A DNA stretch of 64,000 nucleotides from Burkholderia sp. (GTDB lineage: Bacteria > Pseudomonadota > Gammaproteobacteria > Burkholderiales > Burkholderiaceae): NCBI GenBank assembly GCA_040954445.1, contig CP144361.1:868001-932000 (forward strand). The letters are read 5' to 3'. The notes below the pieces were generated by a model that had not been told where the DNA came from, made no database searches, and worked only from the letters and a program-made list of their open reading frames with translations. Each line of letters starts with the position of its first letter. The first letter of the stretch is position 1. This document shows, piece after piece, positions 19,799-34,422 of this stretch. Both the position numbers and the translations under genes were made by a program.

Positions 19799-20224
19799 GT
19801 GCAACTGACGAAATTGATAAAAACCACGGTCAACGGGCTCGGTTACGAGCTGGTCGATCTCGAGCACACCGGGCGCAGCATTCTCTGCGTCTATATCGAT
19901 CAGCCGGAAGGTATCTCGATCGACCATTGCGAAATGGTCACGCGTAAGCTCCAAAACGTATTGACAGTCGCAAATATTGCTTACGAACGGCTCGAGGTTT
20001 CGTCACCCGGCCTGGACCGTCCGCTGAAGAAGCTGGCCGACTTTAAACGGTTCGCTGGACATGAAATCTCCATCACCATGAAAAAGCCGCTGGAAGGCCG
20101 TAAGATCTACCAGGGTATTCTGCGTGCGCCGCATGGCGCAACGATCGGTTTGGCATTCAAGAGGAACAAAGGCGAGGCGGCCATGCTGGATTTCACGCTG
20201 GCTGACATCGAAAAGCCTGCCTGA
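19799..20224 (+). CDS. rimP: ribosome maturation factor RimP
   Basis: A 141-residue factor for 30S subunit maturation. Start GTG at 19799 ([20 protein letters not shown]) with GGGAGG 6 bases before it; an ATG farther upstream in the same frame lies in IS DNA. Motifs [12 protein letters not shown] and FKRFAGHEI are typical. It is the first gene of rimP-nusA-infB, 31 bp before nusA. The neighbouring IS right end is 53 bp upstream, so the native promoter region is short or lost. Confidence 0.93.
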   Translation: MQLTKLIKTTVNGLGYELVDLEHTGRSILCVYIDQPEGISIDHCEMVTRKLQNVLTVANIAYERLEVSSPGLDRPLKKLADFKRFAGHEISITMKKPLEGRKIYQGILRAPHGATIGLAFKRNKGEAAMLDFTLADIEKPA

Positions 20225-20255
20225 TTCCGCAAGTTGACTTTAGGAGCTGCAAATA

Positions 20256-21731
20256 ATGAGTCGCGAAGTGTTGATGCTAGTGGATGCGCTGGCACGTGAG
20301 AAAAACGTCGACAAAGATATCGTGCTGGGCGCACTCGAAGCCGCGCTAGCCTCGGCCTCCAAGAAGCTATTCGACGAAGGTGCCGAAATCCGTGTCCATA
20401 TTGATCGTGAAAGCGGCGAGCACAAAACCTTCCGGCGCTGGTTGGTAGTGCCGGACGAAGCAGGCCTCCAGGAGCCGGATCGCGAGATCCTGCTATTCGA
20501 GGCGTGCGAGCAGAAGGTAGAGGTGGAAGTCGGCGACTACATCGAGGAATCGGTGCCGTCAATCGAATTCGGTCGAATTGGCGCGCAGGCCGCCAAGCAG
20601 GTGATCCTACAAAAGGTTCGGGACGCCGAGCGAGAGCAGATCCTGAACGACTACCTTGAGCGCGGCGAGAAGATTATGACCGGCACGGTCAAGCGTCTCG
20701 ACAAGGGAAACTTGATCGTCGAATCGGGTCGTGTCGAGGCGCTGCTACGCCGCGACCGACTGATTCCGAAGGAAAACCTTCGCGTGGGCGACCGCGTGCG
20801 TGCCTACAGCGCTAAGGTTGATCGCACGGTGCGTGGTCCGCAGATCGAGCTGTCGCGTACGGTGCCCGAATTCCTGATGAAGCTATTCGAGATGGAAGTG
20901 CCGGAAATTGAGCAGGGCCTACTCGAGATCAAGGCGGCAGCCCGCGATCCTGGCGTTCGTGCGAAAATTGGCGTCGTCGCCTATGACAAGCGGATCGATC
21001 CGATCGGTACCTGCGTCGGCATTCGAGGTTCGCGCGTGCAGGCCGTGCGCAACGAGCTCGGTGGCGAAAACATCGACATCGTGCTATGGTCAGAAGATCC
21101 TGCCCAGTTTGTGATCAGCGCGCTCGCGCCGGCAGCCGTGCAGGCGATCGTCGTCGATGAAGAAAAACACTCGATGGATGTCGTCGTCGATGAGAGCGAA
21201 CTGGCTGTTGCAATCGGTCGGAGCGGCCAGAACGTACGCCTTGCCAGCGAACTGACCGGCTGGCAGATTAACATCATGACGTCGGACGAATCCACCCTGA
21301 AGCAGAACGAAGAGCGTGACCGTCTGCGCGTCCTGTTCATGGCGCGCCTCGATGTCGATGAAGAAGTGGCCGACATTCTGATCGACGAAGGCTTCACCAG
21401 CCTCGAAGAAATCGCTTACGTCCCGTTGAATGAAATGCTCGAGATCGAGGCTTTCGACGAGGAGACCGTGCACGAGCTGCGCAATCGCGCGCGCGATGCC
21501 CTGTTGACGTTGGCGATCGCCAACGAAGAAAAAGTGGAAAATGCTGCGCTCGACCTGAAGAGCCTCGACGGTATCACGACGGCGTTGCTCGCGAAGCTGG
21601 CGGAATACGGTGTGGCGACGCGCGATGATCTCGCCGGGCTGGCCGTAGACGAACTGGTCGAGATAACCGGAGTGGAAGAGGAAACCGCGAAAACGCTAAT
21701 CATGAAAGCACGTGAACACTGGTTCCAGTGA
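20256..21731 (+). CDS. nusA: transcription termination/antitermination factor NusA
   Basis: A 491-residue protein of normal length. It has an N-terminal RNA-polymerase-binding domain, an S1 domain near residues 135-200 ([22 protein letters not shown]), KH domains ([39 protein letters not shown]) and two C-terminal acidic repeats with helix-hairpin-helix character ([20 protein letters not shown]). TAGGAG precedes the ATG. It modulates pausing, Rho action and antitermination. No damage is seen. Confidence 0.97.
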   Translation: MSREVLMLVDALAREKNVDKDIVLGALEAALASASKKLFDEGAEIRVHIDRESGEHKTFRRWLVVPDEAGLQEPDREILLFEACEQKVEVEVGDYIEESVPSIEFGRIGAQAAKQVILQKVRDAEREQILNDYLERGEKIMTGTVKRLDKGNLIVESGRVEALLRRDRLIPKENLRVGDRVRAYSAKVDRTVRGPQIELSRTVPEFLMKLFEMEVPEIEQGLLEIKAAARDPGVRAKIGVVAYDKRIDPIGTCVGIRGSRVQAVRNELGGENIDIVLWSEDPAQFVISALAPAAVQAIVVDEEKHSMDVVVDESELAVAIGRSGQNVRLASELTGWQINIMTSDESTLKQNEERDRLRVLFMARLDVDEEVADILIDEGFTSLEEIAYVPLNEMLEIEAFDEETVHELRNRARDALLTLAIANEEKVENAALDLKSLDGITTALLAKLAEYGVATRDDLAGLAVDELVEITGVEEETAKTLIMKAREHWFQ

Positions 21732-21823
21732 GAAATGCCATGGCGCACTGATATTTTGCGGTCGGAAGGCCGCATGACCTGATGCTAACCGCAAGGAATC
21801 GGTCCTTGCACTAAGAGGAATGA

Positions 21824-24753
<2,930 letters not shown>

Positions 24754-24766
24754 GGTCGGAGTGAAC

Positions 24767-24803
24767 GCTGATGGCCGGGCAGGCGTGGGCTTATCTTGCC
24801 CAT
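24767..24803 (+). terminator. possible terminator after infB
   Basis: GGGCAGG...CTTGCCC stem followed by ATTTTC, 14 bp after infB. The stem has a long loop and a weak T-tract. Confidence 0.4.
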
Positions 24804-24817
24804 TTTCATGGCGTTGT

Positions 24818-25295
24818 TGGGCGTTGTTGTATAAATCGAGCGCGAGGACACAATGGCATCGACAGGCATAATTTCAGGCAATACAAACAGATTGCAGACG
24901 AGTGAGGTCCGCCATGCGGTTGATGACGCCGACGCAAACGCGTGCGACCTCGGTCGGACGGCGAGTCGATGTGACGCGCCCAGAGACAGTTGCCGGTGAG
25001 GGTTTTTGAACCGATACATCGCATGCTCTCGGAAAGCGATCGCCGGTGGTAGCAACTGTCTTGCTTCCATTCTCGACGACCCTCACGGGCAATTGCACCG
25101 ACCGCGCCGTTATGCCCCGCCGCACCGGCGGGCGTATCCGCTGGCCAATGAGCGGCACCCTCTCTCGTGGCGGAATCGAAGGAACAGCACTGCGTGGAGC
25201 AATTGCCGCATGGCATGCCATGGCTTGGTGTCGTAGGCACTGTCGCTTCGCCGATGACATCGATCTGTTCGTTGCGCGGAATCTGGTCGAGCAAC
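24818..25295 (-). mobile_element. IS903-like element, 3' portion
   Basis: IRR begins at 24818, preceded by an extra 10-bp tip GGCGTTGTTG at 24808. It runs on the reverse strand to GGTCGAGCAAC, where the next copy enters. Small insertions mark decay. Confidence 0.8.
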
Positions 25296-26357
25296 GGCGT
25301 TGTTGCATAAATCGAGCGAAAGCCGTTGACGTTTACGCGCAACGCGCGCCGGCAAGCCCCCTATCAAGTCAGATTCTAGAGTAACTGCCTAATTTTTCCA
25401 AGAAAATGCGCAAGGACATACACAAGACAGGTGAGCCGAAGGCACGCTACCGTGTCAAAAATTGGGCGGCCTATAATGCAGGCCTGATCAACCGGGGGAA
25501 CGTGACGATATGGATAGATGAAGCCGTCCTTGCCAGAATACCCGACGCCATACCCACACGTAGTCGACCGTGTTTATACGGCGATGCGCTGATTGAGGCA
25601 TTACTTGGCGTGAAGACCGTCTATCGATTGACGGTGCCGAATTACACTACATTCTTTCACCGGGCAAAACGCTTGATTCGAACTGCCGATCCTTCGCGAC
25701 AACGAACTGATCCATTTGGTTGTCGACAGCACCGGTCTGAAGGTCTATGGCGCAGGTGAATGGAAGGTGCGCCAGCACGGCTACTCGAAGCGGCGCACGT
25801 GGCATCAAGTCCATCTCGCGCTCAACGTGAATACGGGTCAAGTGCATGCCGCGCTAATGACGCATCAGAATGTGGCTGACGGTGACGCTCTAGCCCAGTT
25901 GCTCGAGCAGATTCCACGCGAAGAACAAATCGATGTCATCGGCGGTAACGGTGCCTACGATACCAAGCCATGCCATGCGGCCATTGCTGCACGCAGTCCT
26001 ATTCCTTCGATTCCACCACGCGAGGGTGCCGCTCATTGGCCAGCGGATATGCCCGGTGCGGCGTGGCGTAATGGCGCGGTTGATGCAATTGTCCGTGCCG
26101 GTCGTCGAGAATGGACGCAAGACAGTGGCTACCACCGGCGATCGCTTGCCGAGAATGCGATGTATCGCGGTTCAAGACCCTTACCGGCAACTGTCTCTGG
26201 GCGCGTCACATCGACTCGCAGGCGACCCAGGTCTCCGTTCGCGTCGGTGTCATCAACCGCATGGCGGACCTCGCTCGTCCCCAATCCGTTGGTATCGCCT
26301 GAAATTATGCCCGTCGATGCCAGGCGTGTCCTCACGCTCGATTTATGCAACAACGCC
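25296..26357 (+). mobile_element. IS903-like element with about 60-bp internal deletion
   Basis: Both ends are present. The transposase (from 25406) lacks the LRALQGFTQSLRDLAFPSLP segment (deletion after 25632) and has a frameshift near 25675. The catalytic C-terminal part is otherwise readable. The flanks do not match. Confidence 0.85.
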
Positions 26358-26681
26358 CAACAACACCAACAATGCCCGTGACGGAAGCTCCGGCGTGTGG
26401 GGCGCGATCCCCCAATGTGCCGGCCCATCTAAGCATGAGCGCCGCTGACGTGAAAGCCGTCGTCCCCAATAGACGAAGGCCGGCCCGCCTTCCTGAGCGG
26501 TGGACGGCGGGGGGTGAGAAGGCCTATCGAGGGACCCGCCGGAGTGGCCCGCAAAAAATTTTTTGGCGCGACTTTCCATTCTCGTCATATCTGGATGTAC
26601 AAAGTGAAACTTTTTGATAAACTTCAAAAAGAGAAGTGAGCATCCCAAAAAATTGGGAATCCATCCGGAGAGATTGATGTT
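26358..26681. other. intergenic leader of tRNA-Ala
   Basis: No gene is supported. The left half is GC-rich; the right half has short inverted repeats (CCCAAAAAATTGGG) just before the tRNA. Promoter boxes are not obvious. Confidence 0.4.
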
Positions 26682-26754
26682 GGGGGGGTAGCTCAGCTGG
26701 GAGAGCGTCGCGTTCGCAACGCGAAGGTCGGGAGTTCGATCCTCCTCCTCTCCA
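26682..26754 (+). tRNA. tRNA-Ala (anticodon CGC)
   Basis: 73 nt, reading GGGGGGGTAGCTCAG, anticodon arm TCGCG-TTCGCAA-CGCGA giving anticodon CGC, T-arm GGGAG-TTCGATC-CTCCT and acceptor CCTCTCC + A. The G3:U70 pair, the identity element of tRNA-Ala, is present. CCA is not encoded. It is flanked on both sides by IS903-like right ends. Confidence 0.93.
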
Positions 26755-26773
26755 CCCAAAAAGGCGTTGTTGC

Positions 26774-27908
26774 GGCGTTGTTGCATAAATCAAGCGCGAG
26801 GACGCAATGGCATCCACGGGCATAATTTCAGGCGATACGAATGGATTGCGGACGAGCGAGGTCCGCCATGCGGTTGATGACGCCGACGCGAACGGAGACC
26901 GCCGTCGCCTGCGCGTCGATGTGACGCGCCCAGAAACAGTTGCCGGTGAGGGTCTTGAACCGCGATACATCGCATTCTCGGCAAGCGATCGCCGGTGGTA
27001 GCCACTGTCTTGCGTCCATTCTCGACGACCGGCACGGGCAATTGCATCAACCGCGCCATTACGCCACGCCGCACCGGACATATCCGCTGGCCAATCCAAC
27101 GGTACCCTCGCGTGGCGGAATAGAAGGAATAGCACTGGGTGCAGCAATGGTCGCATGGCATGGCTTTGTGTCGTAGGCACCATCACCGCCGATGACATCG
27201 ATTTGTTCTTCGCGTGGAATCTGGTCGAGCAACTTGGCCAGAGCGTCACCGTCAGCCACATTCTGATTCGTCCTGATTCGTCATTAGCGCGGCATGCACT
27301 TGACCCGTATTGGCGTTGAGCGCGAGATGGACTTTACGCCACGTGCGCCGCTTCGAGTAGCCGTGCTGGCGCACCTTCCATTCACCTTCTCCATAGACCT
27401 TCAGACCGGTGCTGTCGACAACCAGATGGATCGGTTCATTGTCACGAAGGATCGGCAGTTTGACATCAAGCGTTTTTCCCCGGCGACAGAGCGTGGTGTA
27501 ATTCGCACCGGCAAGCTCGGGAAGGCCAGATCGCGCAGACTTTGGGTGAAACCTTGCAGGGCGCGCAACGTCCGTCGATAGACGGACTTCACGCCAAGTA
27601 GTGCCTGAATCAGCGTATCGCCGTATAGATACGGGCGACCACATGCGGGTATGGCATCGGGTATTCTGGCAAGGACGGCTTCATCTATCCATATTGTTAC
27701 GTTCCCCCGGTTGATCAGGCCTGCATTATAGGCCGCCCAATTCCTGACACGGTAGCGTGCCTTCGGCTCACCTTTCTTGTGTATGTCCTTGCGCATTTTC
27801 TTGGCAAAAATTAGGCCGTTACTCTGGAATCTGACTTGATAGGAGGCTGGCCCCGCGACCGTTGCGCGTAAACGTCAACGGCTTTCGCTCGATTTATGCA
27901 ATAACCCC
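26774..27908 (-). mobile_element. IS903-like element, nearly full size, frameshifted
   Basis: IRR starts at 26774 after an extra tip at 26763; IRL is at 27908 with tip ATAACCCC. The transposase N-terminal half (27796 down to 27401) reads well. A duplicated CTGATTCGTC near 27270 and other indels break the frame. IRL lies 14 bp from the lolD stop. Confidence 0.85.
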
Positions 27909-27921
27909 CATTCACATCGAC

Positions 27922-28674
27922 TCAGACCGGCACCGCCGGCTCCTCATGCAGCACGCCGTCACGCAACCGCAGGATACGGTCGCAGCGCTCGGCCAGCTCG
28001 GGATCGTGCGTGACGATCACGAAACTGGTGTCGAGCGTGCGCGAAAGCGCGAGCATGAGGTTGAAGATGGTGTCAGCGGTCGAGCTGTCGAGATTGCCGG
28101 TGGGCTCGTCAGCCAGCACGCAGGCCGGCTTAGTGACTAGTGAGCGCGCCACGGCCACGCGCTGCCGCTCCCCGCCCGACAGCTCACCCGGGCGATGCTG
28201 CGCACGATGGCCGAGGTCGACCCGCTCCAGCATCTCCTGCGCGTCGTGACGCGCCTCGACCGCGCTGAGCCGGCGAATCCGCAGCGGCATGGCGACATTG
28301 TCGAGCGCTGAAAATTCGGGCAGCAGGTGGTGGAACTGATAGACGAAACCCAGCGCGCGATTGCGTAGCTTGTTACGCTCGGGCTCGTCGAGCCGTGTAA
28401 AGGGCTGGCTGAGCAGTAAGACCTCGCCCGTTCCAGGCTCGTCGAGCCCGCCTAGCACATGCAGCAGGGTGCTCTTGCCCGAGCCGGAGGTACCCACAAT
28501 TGCCAGCTTCTCGCCGCGATGGACGGTGACGGAGGCGCCGGCTAGTACGCACACGTCGAGCCCACCCTGCTGGAATGATTTGGTGATGCCGCTGGCTTCG
28601 AGCACGGTTTCGCGCATGCGCGGTTTTCCTGTTGAGTTTGGGTTCATGGCCTGTTGCGCGGGCCGCTTGCTCAT
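27922..28674 (-). CDS. lolD: lipoprotein-releasing ABC transporter ATP-binding protein
   Basis: A 250-residue ATPase of the LolCDE complex, which extracts outer-membrane lipoproteins from the inner membrane and hands them to LolA. Walker [12 protein letters not shown], signature [15 protein letters not shown], Walker [13 protein letters not shown] and H-loop VTHD are all present. The start used overlaps the lolC stop (ATGA); an internal ATG ([10 protein letters not shown]) would give the more usual 230 residues. It is the last gene of lolC-lolD. Confidence 0.93.
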   Translation of the reverse strand: MSKRPAQQAMNPNSTGKPRMRETVLEASGITKSFQQGGLDVCVLAGASVTVHRGEKLAIVGTSGSGKSTLLHVLGGLDEPGTGEVLLLSQPFTRLDEPERNKLRNRALGFVYQFHHLLPEFSALDNVAMPLRIRRLSAVEARHDAQEMLERVDLGHRAQHRPGELSGGERQRVAVARSLVTKPACVLADEPTGNLDSSTADTIFNLMLALSRTLDTSFVIVTHDPELAERCDRILRLRDGVLHEEPAVPV

Positions 28675-29915
28675 TCATAACGCAGCGCCTCGGCCGGGCA
28701 CACCTTGGCGGCACGCCAACTCGGATAGAGGGTGGCCGCCGCCGACAGCACAAAGGCAATCACGCCGATCTTGGCCACGTCGATGGCCACCAGCTCGGAA
28801 GGCAGCTCGCTGATGAAGTAGACCGAGGGTGGCAGGAACTGCACGCCAAAGGCATGCTCGATCATCGGGATGAGCCAGGGGATGCTCCACGCAATCAGGC
28901 TGCCGAGCGCCACGCCCGAGAGCGTGCCGACGAAGCCTACCGTCACGCCCTGCACCACGAAGATCTGCATGATCGAGCCGGGCTGCGCGCCCAGCGTGCG
29001 CAGGATCGCAATATCGGCCTGCTTGTTGGTGACCGTCATCACCAGCGAGGACACTAGGTTAAAGGCGGCCACCGCGATGATCAGCGTCAGGATGATGAAC
29101 ATCATGCGCTTTTCGATCTTTACAGCCGAGAACCAGGTCTTGTTCTGCTGGGTCCAGTCGCGGATATAGAGATCGCCCGACAGGGAATGCGACAGTTGCA
29201 CTGCCACCTCGGGCGCGCGTGGCATGTCCTTGAGCCGTAGCCTGACGCCCGTCGGCGCGGGCAGTCGGAACAGCTTCTGCGCATTCTCGATGTCGATCAT
29301 CGCCAGCGTGCTGTCGTATTCGTAATGCCCCGATTCGAAGATGCCTACCACCGTAAACTGCCTCCCCCGCGGCAGCATGCCGACCGGCGTGACAGTGCCC
29401 TCGGGCAAGAACATGGTGACCTTATCGCCGACTGACACGCCCAGATTGCCGGCCAGCGCTGTGCCGAGCACAACGTCGAACTTGCCTGGCTGCAGGGCGG
29501 CCTTCATGTCTTTGGCGATATCGGTCACCTGTGGCTCCAGCGTCGGATCGACGCCGCGCAGCAGCACGCCGCTGACGGCATCCTGCCGCGCGAGTAGAGC
29601 CTGCGCCTCGATATAAGGTGCCGAACCGATCACCTCGGGGTTGCGGCGCGCCTCGCTGGCGGTTAGTTTCCAATCGGGCATCGAGCCGGTCGGCGAGAAG
29701 ATCTCGACGTGCGCCAGCACTGACAGCATGCGGTCGCGCACTTCCTTCTGGAAGCCGTTCATCACCGACAGCACCACGATCAGGGCCGACACGCCAAGCG
29801 CGATGCCAAGCATCGAGATGGCGGCGATGAAAGAGATGAAACCGTCGTTGCCGGTCGTGCGTTTTCCGACGCGCGTGTAGCGCCAGCCGATCTGCCATTC
29901 GTACGGGAATTTCAA
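28671..29915 (-). CDS. lolC: lipoprotein-releasing system permease
   Basis: A 414-residue permease with an N-terminal membrane helix after [10 protein letters not shown], a large periplasmic domain, and three C-terminal helices ([55 protein letters not shown], landmarks). It shares features of LolC and LolE; relatives here often have a single fused-role LolC/E permease, which fits the lack of a second permease gene. It overlaps lolD by 4 bp. Confidence 0.92.
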   Translation of the reverse strand: MKFPYEWQIGWRYTRVGKRTTGNDGFISFIAAISMLGIALGVSALIVVLSVMNGFQKEVRDRMLSVLAHVEIFSPTGSMPDWKLTASEARRNPEVIGSAPYIEAQALLARQDAVSGVLLRGVDPTLEPQVTDIAKDMKAALQPGKFDVVLGTALAGNLGVSVGDKVTMFLPEGTVTPVGMLPRGRQFTVVGIFESGHYEYDSTLAMIDIENAQKLFRLPAPTGVRLRLKDMPRAPEVAVQLSHSLSGDLYIRDWTQQNKTWFSAVKIEKRMMFIILTLIIAVAAFNLVSSLVMTVTNKQADIAILRTLGAQPGSIMQIFVVQGVTVGFVGTLSGVALGSLIAWSIPWLIPMIEHAFGVQFLPPSVYFISELPSELVAIDVAKIGVIAFVLSAAATLYPSWRAAKVCPAEALRYE

Positions 29916-30205
29916 GCCTATCCTTTTTACTGGTTACGGCGGGCGGGCCCGCAGGCGCCACCATTCGTATCGACGACTCCCTCGGGGGGCTCCGCCAAGC
30001 ACGCGCGAAGTTGTCCATAAATATTTTACATTTAACAATTTGATTTTATAGTAATTTTTACACTTAGCCATCGGAGACCGCTCTTCTCGACTTCGACAGC
30101 AACACCACGTGATACAGCAACACCGTGACATTATGGCTCTTGTGAATGCATTCGATCATTTCGAGCCGCTTACGCCGCGAGCAGCGCGGAATGAGCCCTG
30201 AAAAG
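29916..30205. other. upstream region of lolC with possible gene remnant
   Basis: 29985-30065 is AT-rich, suiting a promoter. A short minus-strand frame (about 30067-30180, NVTVLLYHVVLLSKSRRAV) is not recognised and has no clear start. Confidence 0.35.
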
Positions 30206-30328
30206 GGCGTTGTTGCATAAATCGAGCGAAAGCCGTTGACGTTTACGCGTAACGCTCGCCGGCCAGCCCCCTATCAAGTCAGATTCCAGAGTAACTGCCT
30301 AATTTTTTCCAAGAAAATGCGCAAGGAC

Positions 30329-31450
30329 GGCGTTGTTGCATAAATCGAGTGTGAGGATGCAATAGCATCGACGGGCATAATTTTAGGCCATACGAACGGA
30401 TTGCGGACGAGCGAGGTCCGCCATACGGTTGATGACGCTGACGCGAATGGAGACCTCGGTCGCCTGCGAGGCGATGTGACGCGCCCAGAGACAGTTGCCG
30501 GTGAGGGTCTTGAACCGATAGATCGCATTCTCGGCAAGCGATCGGCGGTGGTAGCCACTGTCTTGCTTCCATTCTCGACGACCGTCACGGGCAATTGCAT
30601 CAACCGCGCCATTACGCCACGCCGCACCGGGCATATCCGCTGGCCAATGAACGGCACCCTCGCGTGGCGGAATCGAAGGAATAGCACTGCGTGCAGCAAT
30701 GGCCGCATGGCATGGCTTGGTGTCGTAGGCACCATCACCGCCGATGACATCGATTTGTTCTTCGCGTGGAATCTGGTCGAGCAACTGGGCCAGAGCGTCA
30801 CCGTCAGCCACATTGTGATTCGTCATTAGCGCGGCATGCACTTGACCCGTATTCGCGTTGAGCGCGAGATGGACTTTACGCCACGTGCGCCGCTCGAGTA
30901 GCCGTGCTGGCGCACCTTCCATTCACCTTCTCCATAGACCTTCAGACCGGTGCTGTCGACAACCAGATAGATCGGTTCATTGTCACGAAGGATCGGCAGT
31001 TCGACATCAAGCGTTTTTGCCCGGCGACAGAGCGTGGTGTAATTCGGCACCGGCAAGCTCGGGAAGGCCAAATCGCGCAGACTTTGGGTGAAACCTTGCA
31101 GGGCGCGCAACGTTAGTCGATAGACGGTCTTCACGCCAAGTAATGCCTGAATCAGCGTATCGCCGTATAGACACGGGCGACCACGTGTGGGTATGGCATC
31201 GGGTATTCTGGCAAGGACGGCTTCATCTATCCACATTGTTACGTTCCCCCGGTTGATCAGGCCTTCATTATAGGCCGCCCAATTCCTGACACGGTAGCGT
31301 GCCTTCGGCTCACCTGTCTTGTGTATGTCCTTGCACATTTTCTTGTCAAAAATTAAGCAGTTACTCTGGAATCTGACTTGATAGGGGGCTGGCCCCGCGA
31401 TCGTTGCGCGTAAACGTCAACGGATCGCGCTCGATTTATGCAACAACGCC
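30329..31450 (-). mobile_element. IS903-like element inserted in its sister copy, with target duplication
   Basis: A complete inverted copy with both ends. GCAAGGAC lies on both sides (30321-30328 and 31451-31458), giving an 8-bp duplication, or 9 bp (CGCAAGGAC) if the last C of the IS is shared. It carries the same frameshift as the host copy (RQHGYSSGARG), so it descends from it or from a common parent. Confidence 0.92.
30826..31338 (-). pseudogene. IS903-group transposase, N-terminal part of frameshifted copy
   Basis: 170 codons beginning MCKDIHKTGEPKARYRVRN. The frame is lost at the one-base deletion after QHGYS. The remaining C-terminal part is readable in another frame to about 30383. 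Confidence 0.75.
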
Positions 31451-31547
31451 GCAAGGACATACACAAGACAGGTGAGCCGAAGGTACGCTACCGTGTTAGG
31501 AATTGGGCGGCCTATAATGAAGGCCTGATCAACCGGGGAACGTAACA

Positions 31548-31958
31548 ATGTGGATAGATGAAGCCGTCCTTGCCAGAATACCCGATGCCATACCCACACG
31601 TGGTCGCCCGTGTCTATACGGCGATACGCTGATTCAGGCATTACTTGGCGTGAAGACCGTCTATCGACTAACGTTGCGCGCCCTGCAAGGTTTCACCCAA
31701 AGTCTGCGCGATCTGGCCTTCCCGAGCTTGCCGGTGCCGAATTACACCACGCTCTGTCGCTGGGCAAAAACGCTTGATGTCGAACTGCCGATCCTTCGTG
31801 ACAATGAACCGATCTATCTGGTTGTCGACAGCACCGGTCTGAAGGTCTATGGAGAAGGTGAATGGAAGGTGCGCCAGCACGGCTACTCGAGCGGCGCACG
31901 TGGCGTAAAGTCCATCTCGCGCTCAACGCGAATACGGGTCAAGTGCATGCCGCGCTAA
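31548..31958 (+). pseudogene. IS903-group transposase part of the split host copy
   Basis: Contains VVDSTGLKVYGEGEWKVRQHGYS, then the same shifted tail as the inserted inverted copy; the catalytic C-terminal part continues in another frame from about 31862. Confidence 0.75.
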
Positions 31959-32443
31959 TGACGAATCACAATGTGGCTGACGGTGACGCTCTGGCCCAGT
32001 TGCTCGACCAGATTCCACGCGAAGAACAAATCGATGTCATCGGCGGTGATGGTGCCTACGACACCAAGCCATGCCATGCGGCCATTGCTGCACGCAGTGC
32101 TATTCCTTCGATTCCGCCACGCGAGGGTGCCGTTCATTGGCCAGCGGATATGCCCGGCGCGGCGTGGCGTAATGGCGCGGTTGATGCAATTGCCCGTGAC
32201 GGTCGTCGAGAATGGACGCAAGAAAATGGCTACCACCGGCGATCGCCTTGCCGAGAATGTGATGTATCGGTTCAAGACCCTCACCGGCAACTGTCTCTGG
32301 GCGCGTCGGCGTCGTCAACCGCATGGCGGACCTCGCTCGTCCGCAATCCGTTCGTATCGCCTGAAATTATGCCCGTCGATGCCATTGCGTCCTCGCGCAC
32401 GATTTATGTAACAACGCGGCACTACAGCAAATGAGGATAACAG

Positions 32444-33250
32444 ATGAAGCGTCGCAATCTCTTCAAAGCGGTATCAGCCGTCGCGGCCCTCGGTCTTTTC
32501 TTTGGCGTGCAGGCACAGGACAAAGTGATCAAGGTCGGCACGGTCGCCGGCCCGGACGCGCAGGTCTGGCAGGTGGTCCAGAAGGTCGCCAAGGAGCAGC
32601 AAGGCCTCAACGTAAAAGTCGTCGAGTTTAACGACTACGTGCAGCCGAACGCGGCGCTCGATGCGGGCGACCTCGACGCGAACAGCTTCCAGCACCAGCC
32701 CTACCTCGACAGCCAGGTTAAGCAGCACGGCTACAAAATCGTCGGCGCAGGCCTGACCTACCTCTCGCCGATTGGCATCTACTCGAAAAAATTTAAGTCG
32801 ACGAAGGACCTGCCGGAAGGCGCGAAGCTGGCGGTGCCGAACGATCCGTCGAACGAGAGCCGCGCGCTGCTGCTGTTGCAGGCGCAGGGCGTGATCAAGC
32901 TGAAGGCTAGCACTGAAACAGACAGCAACAACGCGACCGTACTCGACGTAGCGAGCAACCCGAAGAAGCTGAAGCTGACCGAGCTGGATGCGGCGCAACT
33001 GCCGCGCGTGCTCAACGACGTTGACGCGGCCGTGATCAATACCAACTACGCGATCGCTGCGTACCTGCAGCCGACCAAGGATGCGATCGCGCTGGAATCG
33101 CTGACCAGCCCCTACGCAAACCTGATCGCGGTGCGCACCCAGGACAAGAACCAGCCCTGGGTGAAGAAGCTGGTGGCCGCCTACCAGTCGGCGGAAGTCA
33201 AGGACTACATCAACCAGCAGTTCAAAGGTTCAATGGTCCCGTCGTTCTAA
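32444..33250 (+). CDS. metQ: D-methionine-binding periplasmic protein of the MetNIQ transporter
   Basis: A 268-residue NlpA/MetQ-family substrate-binding protein. A signal peptide (MKRRNLFKAVSAVAALGLFFGVQAQ) ends with an A-x-A type site; the usual lipobox cysteine is absent, so it may be freely periplasmic. The mature part starts KVIKVGTVAGPDAQ and holds NDPSNESRALLLLQ and NTNYAIAA motifs. GAGGATAAC precedes the ATG. metN (ATPase) and metI (permease) are not in the window; IS903-like right ends flank the gene on both sides (25 bp before, 53 bp after), so the transporter may be split or dead. Confidence 0.9.
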   Translation: MKRRNLFKAVSAVAALGLFFGVQAQDKVIKVGTVAGPDAQVWQVVQKVAKEQQGLNVKVVEFNDYVQPNAALDAGDLDANSFQHQPYLDSQVKQHGYKIVGAGLTYLSPIGIYSKKFKSTKDLPEGAKLAVPNDPSNESRALLLLQAQGVIKLKASTETDSNNATVLDVASNPKKLKLTELDAAQLPRVLNDVDAAVINTNYAIAAYLQPTKDAIALESLTSPYANLIAVRTQDKNQPWVKKLVAAYQSAEVKDYINQQFKGSMVPSF

Positions 33251-34310
33251 TGGGCCAGTTCAAATTCCCAGTGAGGAGGCTATTGCTTTTCCCGGCGTTG
33301 TTAGGCGTTGTTGCATAAATCGAGTGTGAGGACGCAATAGCATCAACGGGCATCAGGCGATACGAACGGATTGCGGACGAGCGAAGTCCGCCATACGGTT
33401 TGATGACGCCGACGCGAACGGCGATCTCGGTCGCCTGCGAGTCGATGTGACGCGCCCAGAGATAGTTGCCGGTGAGGGTCTTGAACCGATACATCGCATT
33501 CTCGGCAAGCGATCGCCGGTGGTAGCCACTGTCTTGCTTCCATTCTCGACGACCGTCACGGGCAATTGCATCAACCGCGCCATGACGCCACGCCGCACCG
33601 GGCATATCCGCTGGCCAATGAGCGGCACCCTCGCGTGGCGGAATCGAAGGAATAGCACTGCGTGCAGCAATGGCCGCATGGCATGGCTTGGTGTCGTAGG
33701 CACCGTCACCGCCGATGACATCGATTTGTTCTTCGCGTGGAATCTGGTCGAGCAACTGGGCCAGAGCGTCACCGTCAGCCACATTCTGATTCGTCATTAA
33801 TGCGGCATGCACTTGACCTGTATTCGCGTTGAGCGCGAGATGGACTTTACGCCACGTGCGCCGCTTCGAGTAGCCGTGCTGGCGCACCTTCCATTCACCT
33901 TCTCCATAGACCTTCAGACCGGTGCTGTCGACAACCAGATGGATCGGTTCATTGTCACGAAGGATCGGCAGTTCGACATCAAGCGTTTTTGCCCGGCGAC
34001 AGAGCGTGGTGTAATTCGGCACCGGCAAGCTCGGGAAGGCCAAATCGCGCAGACTTTGGGTGAAACCTTGCAGGGCGCGCAAGGTCAGTCGATAGACGGT
34101 CTTCACGCCAAGTAATGCCTGAATCAGCGTATCGCCGTATACACACGGGCGACCACGTGTGGGTATGGCATCGGGCATTCTGGCAAGGACGGCTTCATCT
34201 ATCCATATTGTTACGTTCCCCCGGCTGATCAGGCCTTCATTATAGGCTGCCCAATTCCTGACACGGTAGCGTGCCTTCGGCTCACCTTTCTTGTGTATGT
34301 CCTTGCGCAT
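33222..34310 (-). pseudogene. IS903-group transposase, C-terminus altered
   Basis: The frame includes all three catalytic residues (VVDST, GGDGAYD, SLAE) but shifts near 33400 (VGVIKPYGGLRSS), losing the RPQSVRIA end and reading through the IS end into the region after metQ. Otherwise nearly intact. Confidence 0.75.
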
Positions 34311-34422
34311 TTTCTTGGCAAAAATTAGGCAGTTACTCTGGAATCTGACTTGATAGGAGGCTGGCCCCGCGACCGTTGCGCGTAAACGTCAACGGATCTC
34401 GCTCGATTTATGCAACAACGCC
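33304..34422 (-). mobile_element. IS903-like element, both ends present, C-terminal frameshift
   Basis: 1,119 bp, preceded by a 10-bp extra tip at 33294-33303. The flanks do not match. A short loss after GGGCAT near 33353 and an extra base near 33400 are the main lesions. Confidence 0.88.

Larger units (their letters stand above)
30206..32418 (+). mobile_element. IS903-like element split by a second inverted copy
   Basis: IRL and the first codons occupy 30206-30328. The element continues at 31451 (GCAAGGACATACAC) and ends near 32418. It shares a one-base deletion (CTACTCGAGCGGCGC) with the inserted copy and has its own 38-bp deletion at about 32306. The transposase is broken. Its end lies 25 bp before metQ. 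Confidence 0.88.

Noticed and set aside
26343..26786. Minus-strand open frame of 147 codons over the tRNA-Ala
   Set aside because: It contains RTPDLRVANATLSQLSYPP, the well-known false protein produced by reading antisense through a tRNA gene; the tRNA structure is convincing.
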